Origin: Deltaproteobacteria bacterium
Lineage (GTDB): Bacteria > Desulfobacterota > Desulfobulbia > Desulfobulbales > Desulfocapsaceae
Direction of reading: 5' to 3'
NCBI GenBank assembly: GCA_024280265.1
Contig: JAJRQL010000076.1
Location: forward strand, 1 to 39,396
DNA: 39,396 bases
Position 1 is the first letter of the stretch. The number at the start of each line of letters is the position of its first letter. Shown here in pieces: positions 8,097-15,684 of this stretch. A program made the translations under genes and the position numbers. The notes under the pieces were generated by a model that saw nothing but the letters and a program-made list of their open reading frames with translations, did no database searches and was not told the origin of the DNA.

Positions 8097-8309
8097 TCAG
8101 GATCTCAAGCGGATAAGTTTTAAAACAAGAATTATAAACGGGGCTAAGTGGTAAAACAGGTCGAAGATATCAAGTGGTTTTCTGAGTGTACCCTGTAACA
8201 GCATTCTCGTTTTTTCTACAAGGTGTGGCTCTGGTACAAATGGCGCAAAGCCAAGGAGCAGACAGATTGGGATTAGAATTGAAAACGGTATTTTGTCTAT
8301 AAATTGCAT
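8097..8309 (-). CDS. Small conserved inner-membrane protein
   Basis: A 70-residue protein with two hydrophobic segments (about 9-26, IPFSILIPICLLLGFAPF, and 54-66, LAPFIILVLKLIR) separated by a short loop containing EPHLVEKTRMLLQGTLRKP and DIFDLFYH. Similar short proteins with an EPHLxEKxRML...G core are found in many proteobacteria, sometimes carried under misleading transporter names; the function is unknown. It sits 6 bases from YchJ and 17 bases from the PEP synthase regulator on the same strand, so co-transcription is likely. The ribosome site is weak. Confidence 0.65.
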   Translation of the reverse strand: MQFIDKIPFSILIPICLLLGFAPFVPEPHLVEKTRMLLQGTLRKPLDIFDLFYHLAPFIILVLKLIRLRS

Positions 8310-8326
8310 GGTTTTTTTCTGTTCTA

Positions 8327-9145
8327 TTAGAGACGTGGCAGTCGTTTTAATGAGAGTTGCTGGGCCACTTGAGTTGCGGTTTCCTCAATGGAGCGGCCAT
8401 CGGAAACAATTATTGGGATATTGTAGTTGAGGAAAATCTGATTTGCCTGATTAAGTTCATTGGTGCAGGTGGCGAGCTTGGCGTAGGAGCTGCCTTTGTA
8501 TCGTTTCTCCCGCACGAAATGAAGGGTCTCAGGTGTGGTTGTCAGGCCAATAGCTCTGTTCTTGTTTCGGATTATGGCAGAGGGTAGGCGATAAGAATTA
8601 AGGTCTTCAGCCACAAGTGGGTAGTTTGCTGCTTTTATTCCCATTTGGGTGGCAAGGTAGACAGAGATGGGAGTCTTCCCAGATCGGGAGACACCGAGCA
8701 GAATGACCTCTGCCTCGTCATAATCTTTGAGGCGTGAGCCATCGTCATGGGCGATACAATATTGGATTGCAGTGACCCTGCTTGCCATGGTTGAGTCGTC
8801 TAGGTGCCTGGAAGTGCCTGATATCCTGATGGGCTTAGCTTCCAAAACATTTTCCAGCCGCTCCAGATATTTATCACAGATGTTGAAAAATTCCACCTCA
8901 GGGACATCAAGAATTGTGATCAGTTTCTTGTTCATGATTGTTGAAAAAACAAGGGGGAAGCGGCCGGTTGATTGGGATAGAATATAGTCTATGGCCTTTT
9001 TCGCATCTTCTTCAGTTCTAATAAAAGGAATTTTTTCAGCATTGAAACTGATTTCTGGAAACTGGCAAAGAAGCGATTTCCCAAGGTCTTCAGCAAGAAT
9101 TCCTGTGCTCCCTGACAGGTAGTATACATCTTTTGAGTGCCACAT
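8327..9145 (-). CDS. ppsR: PEP synthase regulatory protein (kinase/pyrophosphorylase)
   Basis: A 272-residue DUF299-family protein. Members reversibly phosphorylate a Thr in phosphoenolpyruvate synthase (or pyruvate, phosphate dikinase), using ADP for inactivation and phosphate for reactivation, and so switch the gluconeogenic step. Visible hallmarks are the start VYYLSGSTGILAEDLGKSLL, the central RxxAIQYCIAHDDG region, the P-loop GVSRSGKT at 151-158, and the later segments YPLVAEDL and KRYKGSSYA. The start is supported by GGAGA nine bases upstream. It is transcribed away from the divergent Cys-cluster gene at 9259. The fit to the family is close and full length. Its target gene is not in the window. 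Confidence 0.9.
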   Translation of the reverse strand: MWHSKDVYYLSGSTGILAEDLGKSLLCQFPEISFNAEKIPFIRTEEDAKKAIDYILSQSTGRFPLVFSTIMNKKLITILDVPEVEFFNICDKYLERLENVLEAKPIRISGTSRHLDDSTMASRVTAIQYCIAHDDGSRLKDYDEAEVILLGVSRSGKTPISVYLATQMGIKAANYPLVAEDLNSYRLPSAIIRNKNRAIGLTTTPETLHFVREKRYKGSSYAKLATCTNELNQANQIFLNYNIPIIVSDGRSIEETATQVAQQLSLKRLPRL

Positions 9146-9258
9146 CTGCTTGTCTCCTGGAATACTTTGTTCTATAACTCTTGTAGCTCTGTCTCTTTGT
9201 AGCAGAAAATGAATTATCCTTAAAGTATTCTTATGCGTTTACAGGTTTCAACAGGCCG

Positions 9259-9711
9259 ATGATCAGATTTTTCAGAATCCTTTCAACATATTCGCCACTT
9301 GGGCTTATCCGGTATTTTCGGATGCGCCTTATGGGAAGAGAGCTCCTGGTGACTGGAAGCTGTAACTGCTGTGGCGACTGTTGCAGGAAGATAAATCTTG
9401 AGGGCGCAAGGGGGTGGCTGAGGTCTGACAGGGAATTTGCAGATATGGTAAATGATTTTCCTGAATATGAGAGGTTTGTGGTTTCCGGCAAGGACAGCCA
9501 GGGCTTTCTGCAATTTTCGTGTACCTGGCTTACCGAAAAAGGCGGCTGCCAGAACCATGATAACAGGCTGCCACTCTGTAGAAAATTTCCCGACAAGAGT
9601 CTTCATTTTTGTGGTGGAATGTTACCTGACGGATGTGGGTATTCTATCAGTGAAGTCAAGCCATTCAAAAAATACCTGGATGATTTCACAGGAATTGAAG
9701 GTGAACAGTGA
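9259..9711 (+). CDS. YkgJ-type Cys-cluster protein
   Basis: A 150-residue protein of the YkgJ/CxxCxxCC family. The signature cluster SCNCCGDCCRKI is at about 34-45, followed by more cysteines in FSCTWL, GGCQNHDNRLPLCRKFP and FCGG...DGCGYSI. This pattern suggests a bound zinc or iron-sulfur cofactor; the biochemical role of the family is not established. The region before the cluster is basic and aromatic (RFFRILSTYSPLGLIRYFRMRLMG). The start could instead be the internal ATG at 9322 or 9331. The stop overlaps the start of the glycosyltransferase gene by four bases (GTGA), so the two are co-translated. Confidence 0.82.
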   Translation: MIRFFRILSTYSPLGLIRYFRMRLMGRELLVTGSCNCCGDCCRKINLEGARGWLRSDREFADMVNDFPEYERFVVSGKDSQGFLQFSCTWLTEKGGCQNHDNRLPLCRKFPDKSLHFCGGMLPDGCGYSISEVKPFKKYLDDFTGIEGEQ

Positions 9712-10820
9712 AACGGGTATTAATTCTTGAGCCCTATTTTGGCGGATCCCATAAAGCGTTTCTAGAGGGTTTACAGCAGGCAGTTTCTGCCGAATTCACC
9801 TTGCTGACCCTTCCGGCCAGAAAGTGGAAAATGAGGATGCAACTCTCTGCGTATTGGTTTGCACAGGAAATTGAGAAATATGCAGTGAGACAGAGGTCCT
9901 TTGATACAGTTCTCTGTTCAACATTTGTAGATGTGGCAGCATTGCGATCTCTTTTGGCACAGATAGCTGGCTGGAACCAGCACGCGAAAGTCATAACCTA
10001 CTTTCATGAAAATCAGTTCGCTTACCCGGCTCAGAAGAATGCGCCTGATATTCGTCAATTTTCTGCGCTTAATCTGAGTACAGCCATGGCCTCAGATCTC
10101 TGTATATTTAACTCGAAATATAATATGGAATCGTTTTTGGGAGCTATTCAGTCTTTTCTGAAAAAGGCTTCTGATATGAAACCTCTCAACTCTGTTGAGG
10201 TATTACGGGAAAAGAGTATTATTCTTTATCCGGGGATGGATTATTCGGGTATTGATGATGTTGAAGAGCGATCCAGAAAGAAAATGACTGATGTAACAAC
10301 CATCGTCTGGAATCATCGCTGGGAACATGATAAAGGGCCGGAGTTGTTTTTTGAGGCCCTGTATATTATTCAGGAAAAGAGGATTCCTTTTCATCTCATC
10401 GTTCTTGGACAATCGTTTGGGGATCGTCCCGGGTGTTTTTATGAGGCATCTGTGAGGCTGAGTGAAGAGATTGTTCATTTCGGTTATGTTGAAACATCCT
10501 CGGAGTACGCTCAATTGCTGCATCGGGGTGATGTTATTGTCTCAACAGCCCGGCATGAATTTTTTGGGATTTCCGTTGTCGAAGGAATCAGGGCAGGTTG
10601 TTATCCGCTGCTCCCCAATGACCTTTCCTATCCAGAACTGTATCAGGAAGAGTTTTTGTATGAGCCTGGAAGACTCGCTGGAAAACTTCATGATTTTCTG
10701 TTACAGCCCGCCACATTAAGCTGGGAAGATATTAAAAAAATAACTGAACCTTTTGCCTGGGTGTGTTGTGGCAGGCAATATGAAGAATGCTTGCTGGAAC
10801 CCCGAATGGAGAAAGTATGA
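9708..10820 (+). CDS. QTMAN/GTDC1-like glycosyltransferase (tRNA-queuosine mannosyltransferase homologue)
   Basis: A 370-residue GT-B fold glycosyltransferase most like animal GTDC1/QTMAN, which adds mannose to queuosine in the anticodon of tRNA-Asp. Segments resembling that family occur in order: LILEPYFGGSHKAFLEGL (about 5-22), LTLPARKWKMRM, STFVDVAALRSL, ITYFHENQFAYP (about 97-108), DLCIFNSKYNMESFL, the hinge with WNHRWEHDKGPELFF, and near the end VIVSTARHEFFGISVVEGI with CYPLLPNDLSYPELY. The EFFGISVVE block is the usual donor-site motif. It overlaps the Cys-cluster gene upstream and the shikimate kinase gene downstream, each by four bases. That it acts on bacterial queuosine tRNA is an inference from homology alone; another nucleotide-mannose acceptor remains possible. 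No queuosine synthesis gene is in the window. Confidence 0.78.
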   Translation: MKRVLILEPYFGGSHKAFLEGLQQAVSAEFTLLTLPARKWKMRMQLSAYWFAQEIEKYAVRQRSFDTVLCSTFVDVAALRSLLAQIAGWNQHAKVITYFHENQFAYPAQKNAPDIRQFSALNLSTAMASDLCIFNSKYNMESFLGAIQSFLKKASDMKPLNSVEVLREKSIILYPGMDYSGIDDVEERSRKKMTDVTTIVWNHRWEHDKGPELFFEALYIIQEKRIPFHLIVLGQSFGDRPGCFYEASVRLSEEIVHFGYVETSSEYAQLLHRGDVIVSTARHEFFGISVVEGIRAGCYPLLPNDLSYPELYQEEFLYEPGRLAGKLHDFLLQPATLSWEDIKKITEPFAWVCCGRQYEECLLEPRMEKV

Positions 10821-11350
10821 CTGGAAATATTGTGTTGATTGGATTCATGGGAGTTGGAAAGGGAAGGACTGCCCGGATGCTTGCCCGGAAGAGTGGTATG
10901 TTTGGGGTTGACTGCGATGATCTCATAGAGAGTTTTTCCAACAAAAGGGTGAAAAAGATTTTTTCAAAGATGGGTGAACCATGGTTCCGGGAACTTGAAC
11001 GCCAGGTTGCAGTGTGGCTGGAACAAAAGGTTTCTGATACCATTATTTCCACTGGAGGTGGTTTTTTTAATGTCCCCAATATCAAAAAAATAGGGACAGT
11101 GGTATATCTCCATTCCGATTTTGACGTAATTATTGAGGCCCTTTCTTCACATCCCAATGCAAAGAAGAAGCTTAAAAAGCGACCACTGTTAAAAGACTTG
11201 GGCAGCGCCAGGCAACTATATGAAAAGAGGTTACCTCTATACCGGAAAACAGCTTCTGTGGAAGTCCAGGTGGGTGGTCGCAGTATTGAGGAGGTAGCCG
11301 ATGAAATCATAGCCCTGACAGGAATCAGGTTTTTTAATTCAAATTATTGA
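10817..11350 (+). CDS. aroK: Shikimate kinase
   Basis: A 177-residue shikimate kinase, which phosphorylates shikimate at the 3-OH in aromatic amino-acid synthesis. The ATG at 10817 overlaps the previous stop and is preceded by GGAG, so it is preferred to an in-frame ATG 30 bases upstream. Motifs: P-loop GFMGVGKG (9-16), DCDD (32-35) for Mg and shikimate, FRELE with Arg58, TGGGFF (79-84), lid region KKRPLL (120-125) and YEKRLPLYRKTA. The P-loop is unusual: the Thr/Ser that normally follows GK and binds Mg is Gly16, then RT. The rest is canonical. It is followed after 7 bases by gpmI and is part of one plus-strand operon from 9259. Confidence 0.87.
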   Translation: MTGNIVLIGFMGVGKGRTARMLARKSGMFGVDCDDLIESFSNKRVKKIFSKMGEPWFRELERQVAVWLEQKVSDTIISTGGGFFNVPNIKKIGTVVYLHSDFDVIIEALSSHPNAKKKLKKRPLLKDLGSARQLYEKRLPLYRKTASVEVQVGGRSIEEVADEIIALTGIRFFNSNY

Positions 11351-11357
11351 GGAATAT

Positions 11358-12986
11358 ATGTCTGATTTATCACTTCAGGAGTTACCTGGTCATAAAGAGA
11401 TTGCGGGACCAGTGGTTACGGTGATCATGGATGGGGTCGGGCTTGGTGCTGACGAAGAATTCAATGGGGTGCATATGGCTTATACCCCTGTGTTGGATGA
11501 ACTGCTGCAGGGAAGTCTTGTGACAAGTATCAAAGCTCATGGAACTGCCGTGGGGTTACCAACTGACGGGGATATGGGAAATTCAGAAGTTGGGCATAAT
11601 GCGCTGGGAGCAGGCAGAATCTTTTCTCAGGGGGCAAAGCTTGTTAATGAAGCCCTGTATTCCGGAGATCTTTTCAGTGGTGAATCCTGGAAAGAAATTA
11701 TAAGGAGGGCAGCAGCGGGTGGTACGGTGCATTTTATAGGTCTTGTCTCAGATGGAAATGTGCACAGTCACATTGATCAATTAACTCAGATGATTGAGAG
11801 GTGCAGAAAGGACGGCGTGAAGCGATTGAGGGTTCATGGTCTTCTGGATGGTCGTGATGTTGCTCCAAAGAGCGGTCTTGATTTTTTTGCACCTCTGGAA
11901 GCAGAACTCACCGAACTATCAAAAGAAGGTAGGGATTACTGTATCGCATCGGGCGGTGGTCGGATGCTTGTGACAATGGATCGCTACGGAGCCGATTGGA
12001 GTATAGTTGAAAGGGGGTGGCAGGCGCATGTTCTTGGGATTGGTCAGGCCTTTGGTTCAGCCACGGAAGCCATAAAGACCTTTTATCGTGAAGATCCTGA
12101 AATGACAGATCAGTATATGGATAGTTTTGTGATACATCGTGACGGGAAAGCAGTAGGAACGATAGAGGATGGTGATGCGGTGGTTCTTTTTAATTTTCGC
12201 GGTGATCGCTCCATCGAGATCTCCAGGGCATTCGATGATGATGAATTTGAATGGTTTGACCGGGTGCGCAGGCCTGAAGTTTTTTTCGCGGGAATGATGC
12301 AGTATGATGGTGATGCCATGATACCAAAGAACTACCTGGTTGAGCCACCAGTCATAGATCGAACCCTTGGCGAATATCTTTGTGGTAATGGAATTACCTC
12401 CTATGCTATTTCAGAGACTCAGAAATTTGGGCATGTAACCTATTTCTGGAATGGCAACAAGTCTGGATACCTTGATGAAACGTTGGAAAAATATGTTGAG
12501 ATAGAGTCTGATCGGGTGACTTTTGATCTGCGCCCATGGATGAAAGCTTCTGAGATTACGGATAATGTTATTGAAGCTATTAAGAGTGGAAAGTTCAGGT
12601 TCATACGTCTTAACTATGCCAATGGTGATATGGTCGGTCATACTGGTGTCCCGATTTCTGTGAGAATTGCGGTGGAAACTGTCGATCTGATGCTTAAGAG
12701 AGTACTGCCTGAACTGAAAAAGGCACAGGGTATTGCAGTTATTACCGCAGATCATGGTAATGCCGACTGTATGTGGACAGAAAAAGATGGAACCCGAACC
12801 CCCATGGTCGCTCATACAAAAAATCCTGTGCCGTTGATTGTGAAGGATTTTTCTGGGGAAAATGCATTTGTTCTACAAGATGTAAAAGATGCCGGGCTGG
12901 CAAATGTTGCAGCTACTATTATCAATCTCCTGGGGTTTGAAGCCCCGGCGGATTATCAGCCGTCATTGATTAGGTTGCGTTCGTAA
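11358..12986 (+). CDS. gpmI: Cofactor-independent phosphoglycerate mutase
   Basis: A 542-residue 2,3-bisphosphoglycerate-independent phosphoglycerate mutase, interconverting 3- and 2-phosphoglycerate in glycolysis and gluconeogenesis. The alkaline-phosphatase-like metal sites are clear: VIMDGVGLG with Asp25, the phosphoserine Ser76 in DMGNSEVGHNALG, LLDGRDVAPKSG, FNFRGDRSIEI, and C-terminal ITADHGNADCM with MVAHTKNPVPLI. Its length is somewhat above the usual 510-515, because of the N-terminal extension and insertions around NGNKSGYLDE. A GAGGAAT ribosome site precedes the ATG. It is the last gene of the operon 9259-12986. Confidence 0.94.
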   Translation: MSDLSLQELPGHKEIAGPVVTVIMDGVGLGADEEFNGVHMAYTPVLDELLQGSLVTSIKAHGTAVGLPTDGDMGNSEVGHNALGAGRIFSQGAKLVNEALYSGDLFSGESWKEIIRRAAAGGTVHFIGLVSDGNVHSHIDQLTQMIERCRKDGVKRLRVHGLLDGRDVAPKSGLDFFAPLEAELTELSKEGRDYCIASGGGRMLVTMDRYGADWSIVERGWQAHVLGIGQAFGSATEAIKTFYREDPEMTDQYMDSFVIHRDGKAVGTIEDGDAVVLFNFRGDRSIEISRAFDDDEFEWFDRVRRPEVFFAGMMQYDGDAMIPKNYLVEPPVIDRTLGEYLCGNGITSYAISETQKFGHVTYFWNGNKSGYLDETLEKYVEIESDRVTFDLRPWMKASEITDNVIEAIKSGKFRFIRLNYANGDMVGHTGVPISVRIAVETVDLMLKRVLPELKKAQGIAVITADHGNADCMWTEKDGTRTPMVAHTKNPVPLIVKDFSGENAFVLQDVKDAGLANVAATIINLLGFEAPADYQPSLIRLRS

Positions 12987-13323
12987 GCGTAAAATCAAGA
13001 TTAATTAAGGTGGCTGGTTAAAGGGGATAAAAAAAAGACATTTTTAATGTGGGAATTATTTCCTCTGCTCCCTGATATTAAAGGATGTTAGGCGAATTAC
13101 TTTTCGCTTGACAGCGATTAGTTTCGTGAAAGTGATTATTTCTCTGGTATTTTGAGTAGATTGCAGTTAATATATGTTTACGTATGAATTGTGTGGGGTA
13201 ATGAATTTACGACTCAAAAAGATAAAAGAGTTATTTTTTCCGCTTGTTTCGGGAAGAATGTTAAACCGCACAGCAAAAAAAGCACGATCACGTAGTTGAT
13301 CAGTACTAAGGACAAGGTTTATT
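12987..13323. other. 337-base intergenic region ahead of the cold-shock gene
   Basis: AT-rich non-coding stretch. I see no convincing terminator for gpmI, only short runs of A. A TTGACA is present at 13108-13113 but without a good -10 box at normal spacing (AGTGAT at 17). A better pair is given separately at 13161-13188. A minus-strand frame at 13167-13394 overlaps the cold-shock gene and is not credible. The distance fits the long 5' leader common in cspA-type genes. Confidence 0.4.
13161..13188 (+). promoter_or_regulatory. Possible promoter of the cold-shock gene
   Basis: TTGCAG (13161-13166) and TATGAA (13183-13188) are separated by 16 bases. A transcript from here would have a leader of about 130 bases before the cold-shock ATG, in the range of regulated cspA leaders. 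The match is modest and the region is AT-rich, so a chance match is quite possible. Confidence 0.25.
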
Positions 13324-13524
13324 ATGTTAGAAGGCACAGTGAAATGGTTTAATGAGGCTAAAGGTTTTGGTTTTTTGGAGCAGGAAGGTGGCAAAGATGT
13401 ATTTGTTCATTATTCTGCTATTGTCAGTGATGGTTTCAAAACCTTAAACGAAGGTGATAGAGTGCAGTTTGAAATCACCGAGGGTCCTAAAGGTCCTGCT
13501 GCAGCAAACGTGAGTAAAATATAA
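13324..13524 (+). CDS. Cold-shock domain protein (CspA family)
   Basis: A 66-residue single cold-shock domain, a five-stranded OB fold that binds single-stranded RNA and DNA and melts RNA structure. RNP1 (KGFGFLEQ, about 13-20) and RNP2 (DVFVHYSAI, about 25-33) are intact, with the standard start [15 protein letters not shown] and end [10 protein letters not shown]. The length is typical. The ribosome site AAGGACAAGG precedes the ATG. The gene is monocistronic: a strong terminator lies 30 bases after its stop. Whether it is cold-induced cannot be told from the sequence, though the long upstream gap would suit leader-based control. Confidence 0.95.
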   Translation: MLEGTVKWFNEAKGFGFLEQEGGKDVFVHYSAIVSDGFKTLNEGDRVQFEITEGPKGPAAANVSKI

Positions 13525-13553
13525 TCTGAGACACTAGTCTTATGATGCCTTAA

Positions 13554-13594
13554 GGGGCTGAGCTGTTTTTTTTACCGCTTAGCCCCTTTTTTTT
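13554..13594 (+). terminator. Rho-independent terminator of the cold-shock gene
   Basis: A 10-base-pair stem (GGGGCTGAGC at 13554-13563 with GCTTAGCCCC at 13577-13586, one G-U pair) closes a 13-base T-rich loop and is followed at once by eight T residues. This is the clearest terminator in the window and ends the cold-shock transcript. Confidence 0.92.
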
Positions 13595-13974
13595 GTTTTT
13601 CACTCTTCAAGATATCTTTGTCACCGTCTCTTTTTTTTTCTGTACAATTCTTTTCTCCTCCAGTTGGTGTTTCATTGCTTTTAGCAATTATTGCAGTACT
13701 GCTTGTGTATCCATGGTCAGTGTCCCTGTAAATTTCTGTTTTCTGAAAAGCTTGCTGGTATCCAGAACTATTATACGTTATTCTTCTATATAATACCCGA
13801 ACCCGTTGGTGTTTGACGGTGAACAAGACGGAAATTGCTGAACGATTTGAGGTTTCTGTCAGTTTGTCTTGTTTGATGATGCATAAATGAAGATGCTGAA
13901 TCGTTGGATCTGCCAAGTTGCCAGGACTCTCGCTAATTGTTAGAGTCTCGCCTAATTGTATACAGGAGTATAAT
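13595..13974. other. 380-base intergenic region before the unknown 569-residue gene
   Basis: No credible gene: open frames on both strands here have no family-like sequence. A perfect -10 like TATAAT is present at 13789-13794, but no good -35 box lies 16-18 bases upstream. A pair of near-identical direct repeats lies at 13928-13959, reported separately. Confidence 0.4.
13928..13959 (+). repeat. Tandem direct repeat upstream of the 569-residue gene
   Basis: TCTCGCTAATTGT (13928-13940) recurs as TCTCGCCTAATTGT (13946-13959), differing by one inserted C, with starts 18 bases apart. The second copy ends 15 bases before the ATG. A GACTCT/AGAGTC inverted pair (13925-13930, 13942-13947) overlaps the first copy. 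Placement just before the ribosome site suggests an operator or translational control site, but a chance duplication cannot be excluded. Confidence 0.35.
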
Positions 13975-15684
13975 ATGGAAGAACTTTCCAAATCTCAACG
14001 AGCCCGACTTGCAATCAGAACTTTTAAGACCATCGCCGATGCGTTGATTCTTCGTGGTTATTATAAACCCTCAGGGCGATCTGGTGAGAAATTATCAGAA
14101 TCTCTGCAGCAGTTTGACCCTGAAATATATGGTTCCATGAGTGATCACCGCATTGTGGAATTAAAAGGGCTTGAGTATGTTATGGACAGGATGCCGCGTG
14201 GCATTGAAAAATGTAATCGTATTATTATGACTGCTGATGAAGATTTTCGTGAGACCTCTTTTGAGAAAATCACCCCCCTCAAGAGAAGAAGACATTCCTA
14301 TATTGTCTCCGATAAGGAAATCTGTTTTGTGATCACCCGCGGCCTCACCGAGATTTACGATATCATAACCAATATTACCTTTCTGAATATCGAATCCCAG
14401 AAAATTCACAGACAGATATGCCATAAGGAGGTGGGGACCTGTTCCGAGTGGCGTGAACTGGAAAACATTGTTCAGAATGAAATAGATTTTAAAGGTCCTG
14501 CCCTTGACCAGGCAATATGGAATCTTTCAATTATACTTGGCAGAACGTACCGCGAAACTCGTGAAACTTATGAAAACTTTGAGATACACCATAAAAAGAA
14601 CGGAAACTACAATAATGGTCTGTTCGGTATTATTTATGGGATGGGAAACAGGATAATAGAAGAGGCTAAATCTAAAGACACTCTGCTTACCATCTATTTC
14701 ACTCCTTCACTTCATGAGATGATAGGACGGCACAAGTATGCAACGCTTTGGGCAAAAAATATTAAACGTAATCTGCATACTTTGGGATTTAGAAAGCGCA
14801 GCATTCATGTGGTCAGCGCTAATATGCATTCAATGAAAAATATCTTTTATGGAGCCGGGTATTTAAAAAACAAAGGGAAGGAAGCACCAGGAGACCTCTA
14901 TGTTATGGCCGCAGAGTTGAGATACCTTGAGGATGAAGTCAGTGATTATGCCTCTGCGTTCGGTTTTACTTACCTTAGTGACACTTCGGAATCGAATATT
15001 GATGTCATGATATTTGACACCTCAAAAATCACCAAATATAATCTCCACGAATCCATCAAATGTGATTATGATTATGTTAAAAAAGAGAAACCGGTAATAG
15101 TTGTCATAGACTATGCTTTTGGTGCTCAGGCTTATGATATTCTGGATGAACTACTCTGTCCCTGTCATTTTGACGATCAGACGGTATCGTTCAAGATAGA
15201 TTCGGTCAATATTATGGGGAAAGCAGGTACGTTACCTGGTGAAAAGGGTGATATTATGCTTGCCACAGCCCATGTGATGGAGGGCACTGCCAACAACTAC
15301 ATCGTTGACAATGATCTTGATGTCGATGATTTTGATAAAGGCTATCCGATCCATGTTGGCCCAATGGTTACTGTCCTTGGAACATCACTGCAAAACAGGC
15401 ATGTTCTGGCGCGATTCCACACTTCAAACTGGAAGGCAGTTGGGCTTGAAATGGAGGGAGGGCATTATCAACGAGCAATCAGCGCAGCTATAATCCAGGG
15501 GCACATTTCAAGGGATATAAAAACCCGCTATGCTTATTATGCCTCAGACAACCCTCTTCATATCGGTGAAACTCTGGCATCAGGCTCACTTGGTGATGAT
15601 GGAATTACCCCAACTTATATGATTACCAAAGTCCTGTTGCATAAAATAATCAACCCTCCCACTGCCAATACATGCGAATTGTAA
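13975..15684 (+). CDS. Large uncharacterised protein (DUF6909-like), nucleosidase-like motifs near C-terminus
   Basis: A 569-residue soluble protein. The ATG at 13975 is preceded by CAGGAG and fits better than an upstream in-frame ATG at 13918. I believe it belongs to the uncharacterised DUF6909 family, but this rests on memory of the family and is tentative. The N-terminal half is helical and charged (SKSQRARLAIRTFKTIADAL, then SHRIVELKGLEYVMDRMPRG-like text). The C-terminal part has alternating beta strands (PVIVVIDYAFGAQAYDILDE, GPMVTVLGTSL) and, at about 490-494 and 524-525, GLEMEGGHY followed by YASDNPL. A Met-Glu then Ser-Asp order is typical of the nucleoside phosphorylase superfamily, so a nucleotide- or nucleoside-binding role is possible. 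The gene overlaps the following histidine kinase by 13 bases. Confidence 0.7.
   Translation: MEELSKSQRARLAIRTFKTIADALILRGYYKPSGRSGEKLSESLQQFDPEIYGSMSDHRIVELKGLEYVMDRMPRGIEKCNRIIMTADEDFRETSFEKITPLKRRRHSYIVSDKEICFVITRGLTEIYDIITNITFLNIESQKIHRQICHKEVGTCSEWRELENIVQNEIDFKGPALDQAIWNLSIILGRTYRETRETYENFEIHHKKNGNYNNGLFGIIYGMGNRIIEEAKSKDTLLTIYFTPSLHEMIGRHKYATLWAKNIKRNLHTLGFRKRSIHVVSANMHSMKNIFYGAGYLKNKGKEAPGDLYVMAAELRYLEDEVSDYASAFGFTYLSDTSESNIDVMIFDTSKITKYNLHESIKCDYDYVKKEKPVIVVIDYAFGAQAYDILDELLCPCHFDDQTVSFKIDSVNIMGKAGTLPGEKGDIMLATAHVMEGTANNYIVDNDLDVDDFDKGYPIHVGPMVTVLGTSLQNRHVLARFHTSNWKAVGLEMEGGHYQRAISAAIIQGHISRDIKTRYAYYASDNPLHIGETLASGSLGDDGITPTYMITKVLLHKIINPPTANTCEL

Noticed and set aside
10732-11310. 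192-residue minus-strand frame over shikimate kinase
   Set aside because: Antisense to a well-supported gene; composition is Ser/Thr/Phe-rich shadow sequence with no motif.
13108-13136. TTGACA at 13108 as the main cold-shock promoter
   Set aside because: The -35 box is perfect, but at 16-18 bases only AGTGAT-like sequence is present, a poor -10 box.
13572-13991. 139-residue minus-strand frame in the gap after the cold-shock gene
   Set aside because: It runs over a clear terminator and the next gene's start, has no motif, and lacks a ribosome site.
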